Below, piece after piece: positions 12,922 through 29,361 of a stretch of DNA of 64,000 nt. Below the pieces are notes generated by a model. The model was not told the origin of the DNA. It worked only from the letters and a program-made list of their open reading frames with translations, and did not search any database. Numbering within the stretch: the first letter of the stretch is position 1; every line of letters starts with the position of its first letter. The translations under genes were made by a program, and so were the position numbers. This stretch comes from Apostichopus japonicus (taxonomy: Eukaryota; Echinodermata; Holothuroidea; Aspidochirotida; Stichopodidae): positions 3,851,001 to 3,915,000 of the forward strand of contig NC_092576.1 of the NCBI RefSeq assembly GCF_037975245.1. Direction: 5' to 3'.

Positions 12922-13405
12922 AGCCGGGCTGCGAATTTTTTCCCAAACAGGTTTGCAATTACGGAGTTTTCAGCCAATCAGATTGCTCGTGACGTCAGCA
13001 TCAATAATGACCATCGCTTGGAAGTTCGAAGACATATACTGAGTTACACACTGACACTTGATTGAGTCTAGTTAAGGGGTTTCCCTTAAAACGCCCTAAC
13101 TTTACTCTTAATGCTTGGATTACATGTTGACCTCACTTATGATACATACGCTACATTCTATTTGGATCAAAGTAGATCATACAATGCTAGTGTGCTAAAT
13201 ATGTCTAAACCAATTCCAAACATATCTAAAAATATGTACGAAAAGCTACGGGTAATTTTGAACGGTATATCTTCGTTGCAACAAATGGATGCAGAACCTC
13301 GAAGTGAAGGTTTCTATGGTGATGACGTAATATTTCCGACCAATCATGAACGACTATTTACGCACACTTGCAAACCTGTTTGGGAAAAAAAATCGCAGCC
13401 GGGCT
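12922..13405. mobile_element. Non-autonomous TIR DNA element (MITE), 484 bp
   Basis: The left end (agccgggctgcgaa, a T-run, then cccaaacaggtttgcaa) is the inverted complement of the right end (ttgcaaacctgtttggg, an A-run, then tcgcagccgggct) over about 38 bases, with a one- or two-base difference. A short target duplication is not clear (cga/aga). The 98-codon ORF inside (13111-13407) runs into the right terminal repeat and has no protein features, so I treat the element as non-coding. Confidence 0.75.
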
Positions 13406-13563
13406 AGAATTCTTCATTTAAATTTAATGTACAAAATAACGAATCCGGCAAAAGAGTCATTTAAACGATAATGAATTGTAGTGACTGCACTGTGTTGTAA
13501 GTTGTTGATGTGTAAAATAACCTCAATCTCTCCAACATTGAGGCAACAATCGACAACCTTGGT

Positions 13564-13745
13564 AATCAAAAGGGTAAGGACTGCGCCGGGAGAATTTCTT
13601 CACTCTAGACCCGATCCTGGGATACAGAAGATTAGCTGTATAAGTGGTAACGGAGTAACTCCCTGAGCTATTGCCTACCCCGACATTATCTCCCACAGAT
13701 AAACTACTTATTAACACCTACCTCGATTGCAACATCGTTAGTCAC
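13564..13745 (-). mobile_element. tRNA-like SINE, copy B
   Basis: Second copy of the repeat at 11296-11470, sharing long runs such as gggatacagaagattagctg and cgattgcaac. Orientation is the same as copy A. Confidence 0.6.
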
Positions 13746-14186
13746 TCACAAACGTTGAGATTGTTATCACGTAGGTATAACTGCGTCACAAAGGTCACGT
13801 ACAAAGTCATTCATTTACTCAATGCATGGAGAATTTAAAGGGGTAGAGTGAAGTATCGAATTGATTTACTGATAGTAGCCTACTTTCTCTATTTAAAGAA
13901 GGGAAATAAAAACCTTAAAAAAAGTGATCTTTATAAAAAAACATTGTTCAGAGCATTTTAACACACCTCTCCATTAGTCTGTCAGGAACGTTGGCTTTTT
14001 GTACATTTATGCTACAAACAGTTAGTAATTAGATATATGTGACTGCAGTATACATAATACATACAGTATACATAAATAAGCCAGTCTATATAATCAATGG
14101 ATTTAATATTCAACGTCATGGAGAAGACCGAGTTGAACGGAGAATTGGTACATTCAACAATTCTTTTATTAAAGGAGTGGCTTGGG

Positions 14187-14597
14187 AAGGGATGCAGTGG
14201 CGGAGCTAGGGGTATTGGTCAGGGGGCGAGAATGGTCTGTAGGGGCGCTTTCGACACTATCTAAGCGGAGCGCCACCACAGGTTGGCGCGGAGCGTACAG
14301 AATTTTTTTGAGTAAAGATACTCCCTAGATCCCCGGAAATGACCCTATTCGGGCCATGCTAATTTGCAGATAAACGAAGAATAAATAGGTGTCATCGCCA
14401 TTTTGTCAGAAAATTACACCAACAAAATGTGACAAATGTCAATAGGTATTTGAGAGCGCAATAAAAAAGTCAATAATCGCGAATAAGTAAAAAGTGGTAA
14501 AAAGCTGAAAAGGGCGCCAGCAGTCCATTTGAGTCCGTCAGGGGGGGGGGGCATCCGCCCCCTCTGACTGTATGGACGCTCCGCCACTGAAGGGATG
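14187..14597. mobile_element. hAT MITE with intact 8-bp target duplication
   Basis: The element proper is 14195-14589 (395 bp). It begins CAGTGGCGGAGC and ends GCTCCGCCACTG, a perfect 12-bp terminal inverted repeat, and is bounded by AAGGGATG at 14187-14194 and again at 14590-14597. Eight-base target duplications and CAG..CTG ends are diagnostic of the hAT superfamily. The interior carries the hairpin-forming block gagcgccaccacaggttggc at about 14269 and no transposase. It probably sits inside older repetitive sequence: the flanks are C/G-rich, and the segment at about 15139-15153 (tggcgacgccact) may be the end of a second, larger hAT-like relic. Confidence 0.9.
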
Positions 14598-15160
14598 GGG
14601 GGGGGCACGTGCCCTCCCCCAAACCCCAGATGCGATTTGTAGCGTTAAAAAAATACGCAAACAAAAACTGTTTTGCAAAGGACGAAACGTATTATGTTCA
14701 TCAGTAAAACTTCTTTCCACTGACCATCACAATAACCAGTTGTTTTCTCACTAAGAAGGTCACAGAGGCCCCGGCGTGAATCGCTAGTGCTTAAACTTCA
14801 CTACTACCCTGCATGAAATTATATTCAATTTCAACACTCTTATTCAAACACATTATCAAAGCAAAAGGGTTAATTTCCATTTTTTGTATAACTTTTTTAT
14901 CCGCCTCAATTAATAACATAAATATCGGACAGACTAAGCCCGAATGTTTTTTAACATAAAGTTACTTCAAGTTGCAAACTATAGCACCAGATTGCATCTA
15001 AGGACCCTTAATAGATCAACTTTTTCCCCCTCTCCTTAGACCCCTCTCCCAGGACGGAATTCACAAATAAACATTATGCCTCCCACCCCCTAATTAAGTG
15101 TTGTGCCCTCCCTGTCCCCCCCCCCCAAGGTCGAAATGTCTGGCGACGCCACTAATTTCA
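14598..15160. other. Repeat-like sequence, possible outer hAT relic
   Basis: The C-rich patches at 14610-14625 and 15105-15130 resemble hAT MITE interiors. The run ends with tctggcgacgccact, which is weakly complementary to agtggcttgggaag upstream of the 14195 MITE. No matching target duplication was found, so the outer element is only a possibility. Confidence 0.3.
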
Positions 15161-15324
15161 TCAAAAAGTATTAAGGGAATGCACTTAATTATTTCTATTA
15201 AAAGACATTGTTTTGTTTTAAAATGTAATGTTTCTGTACCATAGCCTATGCTATCTTTCAGTGCAGAGTATAGGCAATCAGCAAGCAGTTAACATTTAGC
15301 AGTAAACACATGGATCATTCTATA

Positions 15325-15960
15325 GTGAATTATACAGGATGTTTTGATCTCTATGTAACGTCACATAGTTACATGGATCATTCTATAGGGAATTCTACAG
15401 GATGGTTTTATCTATGTAACGTCACATAGTTACATGCATTATTCTATAGTGAATTTTACATGTAACGTCACATAGTTACATGGATCATTCAGTGAATTCT
15501 GCATGATGTGTTTTATCTATGTAACGTCACATAGTTACATGCATTATTCTATCGTGAATTTTGCATGATGTTTTATCTATGTAACGCCACATATAGTTAC
15601 ATGGATCATTCTTTAGTGAATTATACATGATGTTTTTCAGCTCTATGTGACGTCACATAGTTACATGGCATCGTTCTATAGTGAATTCTACATGATGGTT
15701 TTTTTTTCTCTATGTGACGTCACATAGTTACATGGATCATTCTATAGTGAATTCTACATTACGTTTTTGATCTCAATGTAACGTCACATAGTTACATGCA
15801 TCATTTAATAGTGTGAATTTCTACATGATGTTTTTATCTATGTAACGTCACATAGTTACATGCACCATTCTCAGTGAATTCTACATAATGTTTTTGTTCT
15901 ATATAACGTCACATAGTTACATGCATCATTCTATAGTGTGAATTCTACATGAGATTCTAG
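15325..15960. repeat. ~60-bp satellite-like array containing CRE-like palindromes (about 10 units)
   Basis: Each unit contains ctatgtaacgtcacatagtt followed by acatg, a catcattctatag block and gtgaattctacatgatg. The core ctatgtgacgtcacatag is a perfect 18-bp palindrome in two units, with the cAMP-response-element octamer TGACGTCA at its centre. The other units have TAACGTCA. The palindromic core is better conserved than the linker, which varies in length. Confidence 0.9.
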
Positions 15961-17339
15961 CAGCTCTCACATTTCTTTGATGCTCCATGCTCCAGTTACG
16001 CAGCCATTTCTGCTCCAAATTATTTTCCCAGATCTCCTCCACTCCGTTGCTACTCGAGTATTTTAGCAATTCCCATGCAAGTTATCTAGCCGTTTTTTCA
16101 TACGGAGACTTTGAAACCAAACGACTGGTTTATTGACTTCACATTTTCGCCCTTTTCGTTTATTTATATTTATTTTGTCTTCACCTTCAAGTACCGCACA
16201 TCTTTATTGACATCTCATCATATACTCAGCTGTATATACTCTCTGGAGTAGCAATAACTGTGTGCAGTTGTATTTAACGATTGGTAAAGGGAATTGATTA
16301 TTTGAGATAACACAATATCTTTTCGGTATGAATTCTAGCACAATTTCATTACTCGACCAACTGTCCACGTGCATAGATTCAGTACGTAACGAACATCAAT
16401 TAAGCCAATGCAATGACTATACGATACAATCTAATTTGAGATTAAGCCTGACGAGGAAGGGTAGGGGGAAGGTTCAGAGGTGGATACAGTCCCGGAGCCG
16501 GGGCCAATTAGGGATTCCAGAAATATGAATGCGGCTAGTAAAATCATGGGATGAAGAATAAACAAACATTCATTTTCGTAATACAGTAAAGGAAAAATAA
16601 CATTGCAAAAAGGAAGTTAAATAATTTCACTCCTTCTCAAAGTCCAGGGTTTATTTTATTAACTACCTTGGACATGGGGATGCAGCCATGTACAACACAA
16701 TTGCCCTGGAATAATATAGAGGGCGAAAATGGAATGGCAAATGTGGTAACCTGAGTTATTTATTTTATATCATGTATGTAAATTGGAGGAAGGGGTGGGG
16801 TGATGTGGGGGGGGGCGGACAGTTATGACAAAGGTATTCTCAATCATGTGACGCCAAAGGCTTCTTCAGGGCAATACTGCAATTCGGTATCTGTAAATTG
16901 TACTGAGAAATCATATTTATTGTTTGGCAGCCTATCTTATATTATATGTACAGGTCGGGGCGTTTCCATTCACTACATGTAATGCAATTAACAGCAATGC
17001 AGTCTCTTAATATCTCTTCTGTATTCGTTACATTAAGTCTGAATTGTAACCATGCCACAGTTCGGAGGCGGCTCTTCTTGCCTCATAATGATAAGAGATA
17101 TATGGAACTGACAGTGAAATAGAACACGTTATAGATACAGGGAGTTGCTACATTATTACCCAGTTTACACCTTGGTAACACCGATCAAATCTTAATGACG
17201 TCACTGCTGCAGAGATTCCGTTGAAGCTAGAGTGTTTACACATGATCACGTGCCACGTAGAGTTCAATCTATCTAGGTCTGTGTTCATATAATCTTATCT
17301 GAATTCCATCAGTATTTATAACTTGTACCATAAAATCGT
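15961..17339. other. No gene recognised
   Basis: Unique sequence with no ORF of coding quality. A G-rich stretch lies near 16790-16815. Confidence 0.45.
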
Positions 17340-18335
17340 AATTCGGAGCTTCCTGTTCATAACGGAGCTGCATGTTCTCATAGGCACAGCTCCGTGTTTA
17401 TAGCGCAGCGGAGGGTATAGCCTAGTGGTTAACGCCGGCGTCTCCCAGTCATGAGATCCCCGGTTCGATTACCCGCCGACAGCAATGTGTGTCGTCTGGC
17501 AAGGGTGTTGTTCAATAACAACTTCCTGACATGGACGTTAAATGGATGTGTTCCGAGAGATTGGCTTCGGTCAGCTTGCGAGTCTACAAGCCTCCATGGC
17601 TTCTTTCGCGAGTCCCTGCTTGCGGGAAGATCACATATACATACATACATTATGGGCCTTATCTCAGAGGCGCATGCTCCGTGTTTATTCAGGGCCGTAC
17701 CTCAGAGGCGCAGCCTCGTGTTTATTCAGGGACATACCTCGGAGGAAAAGCTCCATGTTTATTCAGGGCCTTACCTCGCAGGCGCAGCTCCGTGTTTATT
17801 CAGGGCCTTATCTCAGAGGCGCATGCTCCGTGGTTATTCAGGGCCGTACCTCAGAGGCGCAGCCTCGTGCTTATTCAGGGACATACCTCGGAGGCACAGG
17901 CACAGCCCCGTGTTAATACAGGGCCTTGCCTCGGAGGCGCAGCTTCGTGTTTATTCTGGGCCGTACCTCAGAGGCGCAGCTCCGTGTTTATTCAGGGCCT
18001 TACCTCGGAGGCGCAGCTCCGTGTTTATTCTGGGCCTTACCATGAAGGCGCAGCCCCGTGTATATTATGGGCCTTACCCCGGAGGCGCAGCTCCGTGTTT
18101 ATTATGGGCCTTATACCTCAGAGGCAAAGCTCCGTGTTTATTATAGGCCTTACCTCGGAGGCACAACCCCGTGTTAATACAGGGCCTTACCTCAGAGGCG
18201 CAGCTCCGTGTTTATTATGGGCCTTACCTCAGAGGCGCAGCTCCGTGTTTATTCAGGGCCGTACCTCAGAGGCAAAGCTCCGTGTTTATTATGGGCCTTA
18301 CCTCGGAGGGGCAGCCCCGTGTTAATACAGGGCCG
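17340..18335. repeat. 37-bp minisatellite array interrupted by a SINE
   Basis: The unit attcagggccttacctcgga plus ggcgcagctccgtgttt (37 bases) is repeated about 18 times from 17650 to 18335. Degenerate copies (ggcacagctccgtgtttat) lie before 17405, upstream of the SINE. The unit length is not a multiple of three and the unit has no stop in any forward frame. The array therefore yields overlapping forward ORFs of 231, 264 and 124 codons whose repeats cycle with a 37-residue period. These are not judged to be genes. Confidence 0.9.
17408..17650 (+). mobile_element. tRNA-derived SINE inserted in the 37-bp array
   Basis: The head has an A box (tagcctagtggttaac at about 17417) and a perfect B box (ggttcgattacccgcc at about 17462). 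A non-tRNA body with cgtctggcaagggtgttg and gacatggacgttaaatgg follows, and the tail is (cata)n at 17637-17650. Array sequence on the left (ending gtgtttat) and right (starting tatgggcc) joins in register if the SINE is removed, which supports insertion into the array. Confidence 0.75.
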
Positions 18336-18339
18336 TAAT

Positions 18340-18475
18340 GCATTCAACCAAAAGGCAATTGTTCTAACGAAACGGCTATAATGGTAAGAGGCTGCCGTAC
18401 TGTCATACAGCGAGAGATGGTATGCGTGGTCAGAGTGAAAGTCCTGTTCGAGCCGGACTTTCACTCTGACACCAT
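18340..18475 (+). other. tRNA-like segment ending in a 16-bp perfect hairpin
   Basis: Bases 18429-18444 (gtcagagtgaaagtcc) pair perfectly with 18455-18470 (ggactttcactctgac) around a 10-base loop, tgttcgagcc, that contains a B-box-like word. Upstream, ctataatggtaagaggctgc resembles an A box. It may be a SINE head in which the T arm has expanded, or an independent inverted repeat. Confidence 0.5.
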
Positions 18476-19380
18476 GGTAGATCAAACATCTGCTACATAA
18501 TATACGCTAGTCTTGCAGAAAAAAACAAAGGACCAAAAACTAAGAATAAAGAGAAAAAGACGTAGAAAAGGCAAGATGTAGACTTGTTATACAGGGTGCA
18601 CGGTAGACGTTAAAACACTTGAATTATTCTTTTACTTCAGAGACGTCAAAACCATTACATTTACGGTCAATTAAATAAATCAGTTTAGATTCATTTGGTT
18701 TTACGCCAGCACTTTTGGCGCCAAAGTAATCATTCGTGTTGTTTATAAAATTTGATTAAATCGCTCTTGTTCGGGGAAAAGAGAAAATTTCTGCTGGAGA
18801 AAAAGGATTTAATTGAGCTTCCTCTTTCACCTTTTGCAATGTTTCTAGTTGTATATAAGTCCCTTTTCTTCTTACGTCCCTTCTGCATGTGTATATATAT
18901 ATATAAGTGACTGTTAATTTGGATGGTTTATTGTGTTACAGTTGAGTTTAACTCGTTAAGTTTTTTCTTGCGTGGATTTAATTGCATGGTGACTGACTGT
19001 AATGACAATATACGCACCTTAAAGCAGAACAATTGTTGATTTAATTAGGCCCGATGGCGACAATCTACGAAATTTACAACTGTTCGTGTTTCTTCGCTAC
19101 TTTGCGGCGATTGTCTGAAAACTATTTTGAAATGTTGTGAATATGGTTACCTGTCCATGCCAATTTCAAATATATTCCATACTTTCATCTCTTTGTTTAA
19201 AACACTGTCGACTATAGTAAATTCAAGGAACTACAATATTACGTAATTTTAGTAGTTTAGTTTTGAATATTAAAAAAGTTATTAAGATAACAATTAAGAC
19301 AACATAAAGAGTTGCTGTTTCAATAGTAAAACTCACACCCACGTCTGCCATCAACTTCAGTTATTCATTTCCTTTGATAA
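18476..19380. other. No gene recognised
   Basis: AT-rich unique sequence with a short (TA)n near 18893. Nothing else is supported. Confidence 0.45.
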
Positions 19381-19382
19381 TT

Positions 19383-19868
19383 ATTATCTACACTATCTAT
19401 CTATTATAATCTACACTATCTATCTATTATAATCTACACTATCTATCTATTATTATCTACACTATCTATCTATTATTATCTACACTATCTATCTATCTGT
19501 TATTATCTACACTATCTATCTATCTGTTATAATCTACACTATCTATCTATTATTATCTACACTATCTATCTATTATTATCTACACTATCTATCTATTATT
19601 ATCTACACTATCTATCTATCTGTTATTATCTACACTATCTATCTATCTGTTATAATCTACACTATCTATCTATTATAATCTACACTATCTATCTATTATT
19701 ATCTACACTATCTATCTATTATTATCTACACTATCTATCTATTATTATCTACACTATCTATCTATTATTATCTACACTATCTATCTATTATTATCTACAC
19801 TATCTATCTATTATTATCTACACTATCTATCTATTATTATCTACACTATCTATCTATGATAATCTACA
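19383..19868. repeat. 22-26-bp minisatellite of TATC type
   Basis: About 21 copies of atctacactatctatctatt plus at, some with an extra atct that lengthens the unit to 26 bases and some with ataatc in place of attatc. Variants occur in blocks, suggesting local amplification. Confidence 0.95.
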
Positions 19869-20221
19869 CTTTCCGAAATATTCAATCTCACGCTGACCTC
19901 TACATAGCACGACTGCTCAATGCCGACGTAATTAGTTGCTTAAATATTGTTCCTTTGTCAATCTTTATTCCAGTACTGTCAGTACCTCAGTACCTCTTGA
20001 AATCCTAGCACAAACACGATATACCATAATTATAATAACTGTCGAAGATGAGAATTCGCTGAAATAATTTCGACCTTGAAGAGTTATCTAATCTTCAACT
20101 CTCAAGTTTTCAAGAAGCCGAGAGCAGATGTTTGTGTGATTAAAGTAATGGTTAGGTCCAATTCATATATACTACATGAACACACTACGCCTGTTAGGGG
20201 AGGTTTTTGATGTTTCTATGA

Positions 20222-20588
20222 TAGCTTACCAGTGGCGTAGGAAGGTACTTTTGAGTGGGGGGGGGGGCTGAAGACTGATGGCCGGCCTGGGGGACATGTC
20301 TAAGGGGAGGGGGTGTCCCCCTCCCCTTTGGAATTTTTTTTTGCATTTCCAGGTGGCCTCAGATGCAATTTGGTGCAATATAGCACACTTCAACACCCAC
20401 TCCATTTTGTAAATAATTTTGCATTTTCACCTGGCCTTGGATGCAATTCGATGTTCCAAATGAAATTTTTTTCTCATTTGGAAATGAAAAAGGGGTTTTC
20501 TGACTTGCGAAGCGGGGGGGGGGGGCGGAATGATACTTCCGCGCCCCCATATTTTTGCCCCCCCGGTTCCTACGCCCTTGTAGCTAAC
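20222..20588. mobile_element. hAT-like MITE, copy 3
   Basis: Element 20230-20580 starts CAGTGGCGTAGGAAGG and ends ggTTCCTACGCCCTTG, an imperfect terminal inverted repeat. It is flanked by tagcttac (20222-20229) and tagctaac (20581-20588), an 8-base duplication with one difference. The interior is G/C-homopolymer rich. The overlapping ORFs on both strands lack protein features. Confidence 0.85.
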
Positions 20589-25520
<4,932 letters not shown>

Positions 25521-26281
25521 TTACGAAAAGAAAAGAAAAGAAAAGAAAAGATTACGAAAAGAAAAGAAAAGATTACGAAAAGAAAAGAAAAGAAAAGAAA
25601 AGAAAAGGAAAGAAAAGGAAAGGAAAGGAAAGGAAAGGAAAGGAAAGGAAAGGAAAGGAAAGGAAAGGAAAGGAAAGGAAAGGAAAGGAAAGGAAAGGAA
25701 AGGAAAGGAAAGGAAAGGAAAGGAAAGGAAAGGAAAGGAAAGGAAAGGAAAGGAAAGGAAAGGAAAGGAAAGGAAAGGAAAGGAAAGGAAAGGAAAGGAA
25801 AGGAAAGGAAAGGAAAGGAAAGGAAAGGAAAGGAAAGGAAAGGAAAGGAAAGGAAAGGAAAGGAAAGGAAAGGAAAGGAAAGGAAAGGAAAGGAAAGGAA
25901 AGGAAAGGAAAGGAAAGGAAAGGAAAGGAAAGGAAAGGAAAGGAAAGGAAAGGAAAGGAAAGGAAAGGAAAGGAAAGGAAAGGAAAGGAAAGGAAAGGAA
26001 AAGGAAAGGAAAGGAAAGGAAAGGAAAGGAAAGGAAAGGAAAGGAAAGGAAAGGAAAGGAAAGGAAAGGAAAGGAAAGGAAAGGAAAGGAAAGGAAAGGA
26101 AAGGAAAGGAAAGGAAAGGAAAGGAAAGGAAAGGAAAGGAAAGGAAAGGAAAGGAAAGGAAAGGAAAGGAAAAGGAAAGGAAAGGAAGGAAAGGAAAGGA
26201 AAGGAAAGGAAAGGAAAGGAAAGGAAAGGAAAGGAAAGGAAAGGAAAGGAAAGGAAAGGAAAAGGAAAGGAAAGGAAAGGA
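25521..26281. repeat. (AAAAG)n to (AAAGG)n pentanucleotide expansion, about 760 bp
   Basis: The left part is AAAAG repeats with tta interruptions to about 25610. From there to 26281 it is nearly pure AAAGG, about 134 units, with single-base slips near 26000, 26170, 26186 and 26261. The strand is all-purine, able in principle to form triplex DNA. Overlapping KGKER-type ORFs of 377, 281 and (minus) 255 codons are translation of the repeat and not genes. Confidence 0.98.
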
Positions 26282-29200
26282 CAGACACGTCGTGTCAGAT
26301 ATTGTGTAACCAGGGGTCAGGTTTGGTCTTTAATTTATAATCCAAGTCAATTTGGTTTAAAATTGTTGCCGATTTACAATTTGTCATATGTTAATGCTCG
26401 CTCTGTTAAATTAATGTAATTTATCGAGGTAAAATACAGGAGAACATATCAAGCCCTTTGCCTGTAAAACATGTCACTAATTGGGTATTTAATTTCACCT
26501 GTGGCAATGCCATCCTCGTGAAATGATATTAATACGAGTACAGACCGCATTCATAAAATACTTACCCTCTAACACGTAAAAGTGAGAAAGAAAATGTGTA
26601 TGAAAATTTAATCAATTTTACACTCCGAGCTAGAAAGAAAAAGAAGAAGAATAAAAAGAGAAATAGGTGCGCATGAGAGACTTACAGAGACTTAGAAATC
26701 TGTTTTGATGCTCTTTCGTGGTCGTTGACCTATCGGAATCATGTCAGTTAATTAAGTGAGGCCAAGTAGGTTCTTGGTGGTGTGTGTGACTCAGGCACTC
26801 CAAACATGGATTCCTCTTTTCCACTCAACAACGAGTTTATCTGCCGAAGATGAAACGTTTTCCAAGCCTACGTAAGGCTAAATTTGAAACTGTCAAACCT
26901 CGCACGAGAGCCGGAAATAGAGGTTATCACTTGCTTGATAATATTGTTTTTAAGGGGGAAGGGAGGTGGGGGGGCATATGTTATTTTAAATTAATTTTTC
27001 AACTGATACATCATGTTATCTTATTTGTTTATACCTATAGCTTAGAGAAAGACACGCCACATTCGATTGCCAATGTGAGCGCTTATATAACACGATCACA
27101 TTCAGTAACTTGGAACTCTATGTGACATTTTATCCTTTTATCAAAATTATTTATTTTTATTACAATACAGAATTTTCGGACGTGCGGACTAGAGAGGCAT
27201 GTTAAGATATACATCATAAATTTATAAGGGAGTCTAATCTAAACAAACTATTAGAACAAACGATTTTTTTGGATATTGGATGTTTGTAGATCTATTTAAG
27301 AATAGTGACAAATTTGAAACGATAATAACCATTAGTTCATTTTCTTCAATAAGCCTTACTGCAATTTAGAGCAGTTTGCTCAAATCCTGACATAATTTGC
27401 AGGTACGATTTCAGGAAATGATTCTTCATAATCTTTTGGAAGAAAAGCAATAAAGTCAATCACGTCATAAGGTATGTATCAGGATCCCGTTGTTATGACA
27501 TAGACATCTAAACAATTTCATACTTCATTTGCACAAAAATATATTTCTTGACAAAAATAAATGATATTTTATTTCCAGTTCATAGCTGGTAGCTTCTAAT
27601 TTGTCTCTACCCAGCTAGGATTATGCAAAATTGACTTGTTTTTCCGTCTCTACATAAGTCAAACTTTATACCGAAATGAGATTGCTTGCGTCAATAACCA
27701 CCAGTGAAATTCGATAGCGAGGTATTCCCTTGTTGGAAGTCAAATCGTTAAACTGCTGAATAAAATATAATAAAATATTTCTGAAGGAGAAGGTTTTATC
27801 TATCGATCGTCCCTTTATAACTTCCTGTTCATCTAGATTAGATGAGCTCGCTTTATACATTGGCTTTGCGGTTTTTATATAGGAATGGTGCTGGGGTATT
27901 TTAAAAGTATGGTTGCGCATGCCTTTGCGTATATCTGTGAGCGATATTGTCAGCAATACGTAACCATGGTTATTGGTATGATAACCATTTACCAGCGGTA
28001 CTCAAAAAACATAACATCACGTCTTTTATACTAAAATAATCATAGAGATAATATTAGTAAATACCAACAACCTACACACTAACATACATTTTAAAGGAGC
28101 CATCAAATTAACGAGCGGGGGAGGGGAGGGGAGGGGGGGTGTTACCCTTTTCATGGTCCTACGTTGTTCTTGAACTTCACAGTAGCCAGACATTGCATTC
28201 GGTACTGCCAGAATTTGTTTTATTAGAATCGCGGATTTTTACTGGCATTTCATTGCAAATGTGCTTATTAGTAACAAACCATGGTATTTTACATGTTGCT
28301 ACTTAGTGCTGAGTTGGTAGCAGTTCACGTTATAATGCTGTGTAAAATCCATGCCGAAGTAAATAATATGCTGAACCTATGCATGAACCTATGAATTCAT
28401 CATGCATGGTATAAACAACGTCTCCTCAACAGCCCGAAGAATTGTTTGAGATCATTTCAAATTTGAAGTCACGGATATTAGTGAATGTAGTTTGCAATGG
28501 ACACTAGGAAATGTAACCATACATCATCGATCTGTACAGTTAGTTCTTAGATTGACATAGAATGAGGTACAAACGTAGCATGGTGGACACCGTGAACAGA
28601 GTATAGATTGATTTTGCATTACAGGCCGTGATACAAGAATATGACTTAAAAGATTACAAGAAATAATAGAATAGTTCAGCTAATAAAAGTGGGATATGTT
28701 CTTTCATTTATGAATCAGAATGCGAATCCACACAGGTTCTCAAAAATCACTGAGATTAACAATAATTCTAAAGGGAAGAATATTCTGGATAATCTATCCC
28801 AATCACCAAGGAGACTAAAACGCGCTCGGACGTATATGGACATTATTCTCCATGACAAATATAAACTCTTATACAAATTGAAAATTTGAACGTGTGTAAT
28901 TAAAAGTCAGATAAAGGCCTATCTTGGGGCTGATACACTAACATGGAACGGAACTCATTTTATATAGGCCATCAAGAACCTAAAAGCTAGGCCCAAAGGA
29001 CTACATACACTGTGTACAGTATATAAACTACTATCCTAATAAGCACATGCACTCGTTGTTCTTGCGTACGCATGAATTATATCAGTTGCATATATATGCA
29101 GAGTTAAATCTGACAACGTACTAGTTACGCGATATAGTCGTCATAGTAACCATAACTGATTATATCAGTTGTCTCTGTAACATTTTTGACCAAATACAAA

Positions 29201-29361
29201 GTTTCTCATGTTTCATTCCTGCTAACAAAACTTTCACTTGTTATTTCATAAATATATATTCTTGGCTAAATTTGATCGTCATATGTATACATGCAATGAT
29301 GAATCGAACAAAATAAATCAAGTTTAATATTTCAACGATTTATTGTTACTTTCTTTCTCTT
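26282..29361. other. No gene recognised
   Basis: AT-rich unique sequence with a purine-rich patch near 26630-26665 and a G-rich patch near 28115-28138. The 96-codon minus-strand ORF at 27666-27956 is the best-looking ORF here but has no recognisable features. Confidence 0.4.

Noticed and set aside
13111-13407. 98-codon ORF
   Set aside because: It lies inside a TIR element and its last codons are the terminal repeat. No transposase or other motif.
14176-15153. Outer hAT element enclosing the 14195 MITE
   Set aside because: Only weak terminal complementarity (agtggc/gccact) and no matching 8-base target duplication.
17408-17480. Functional tRNA gene
   Set aside because: Good A and B boxes, but the downstream body and (cata)n tail identify a SINE.
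17451-18325. Overlapping 231- and 264-codon ORFs
   Set aside because: They arise from a stop-free 37-bp minisatellite, the SINE is part of one ORF start, and all three frames look alike.
27666-27956. 96-codon minus-strand ORF
   Set aside because: Composition is protein-like but there is no start context, splice site, domain or neighbour support. Left unannotated as a gene.
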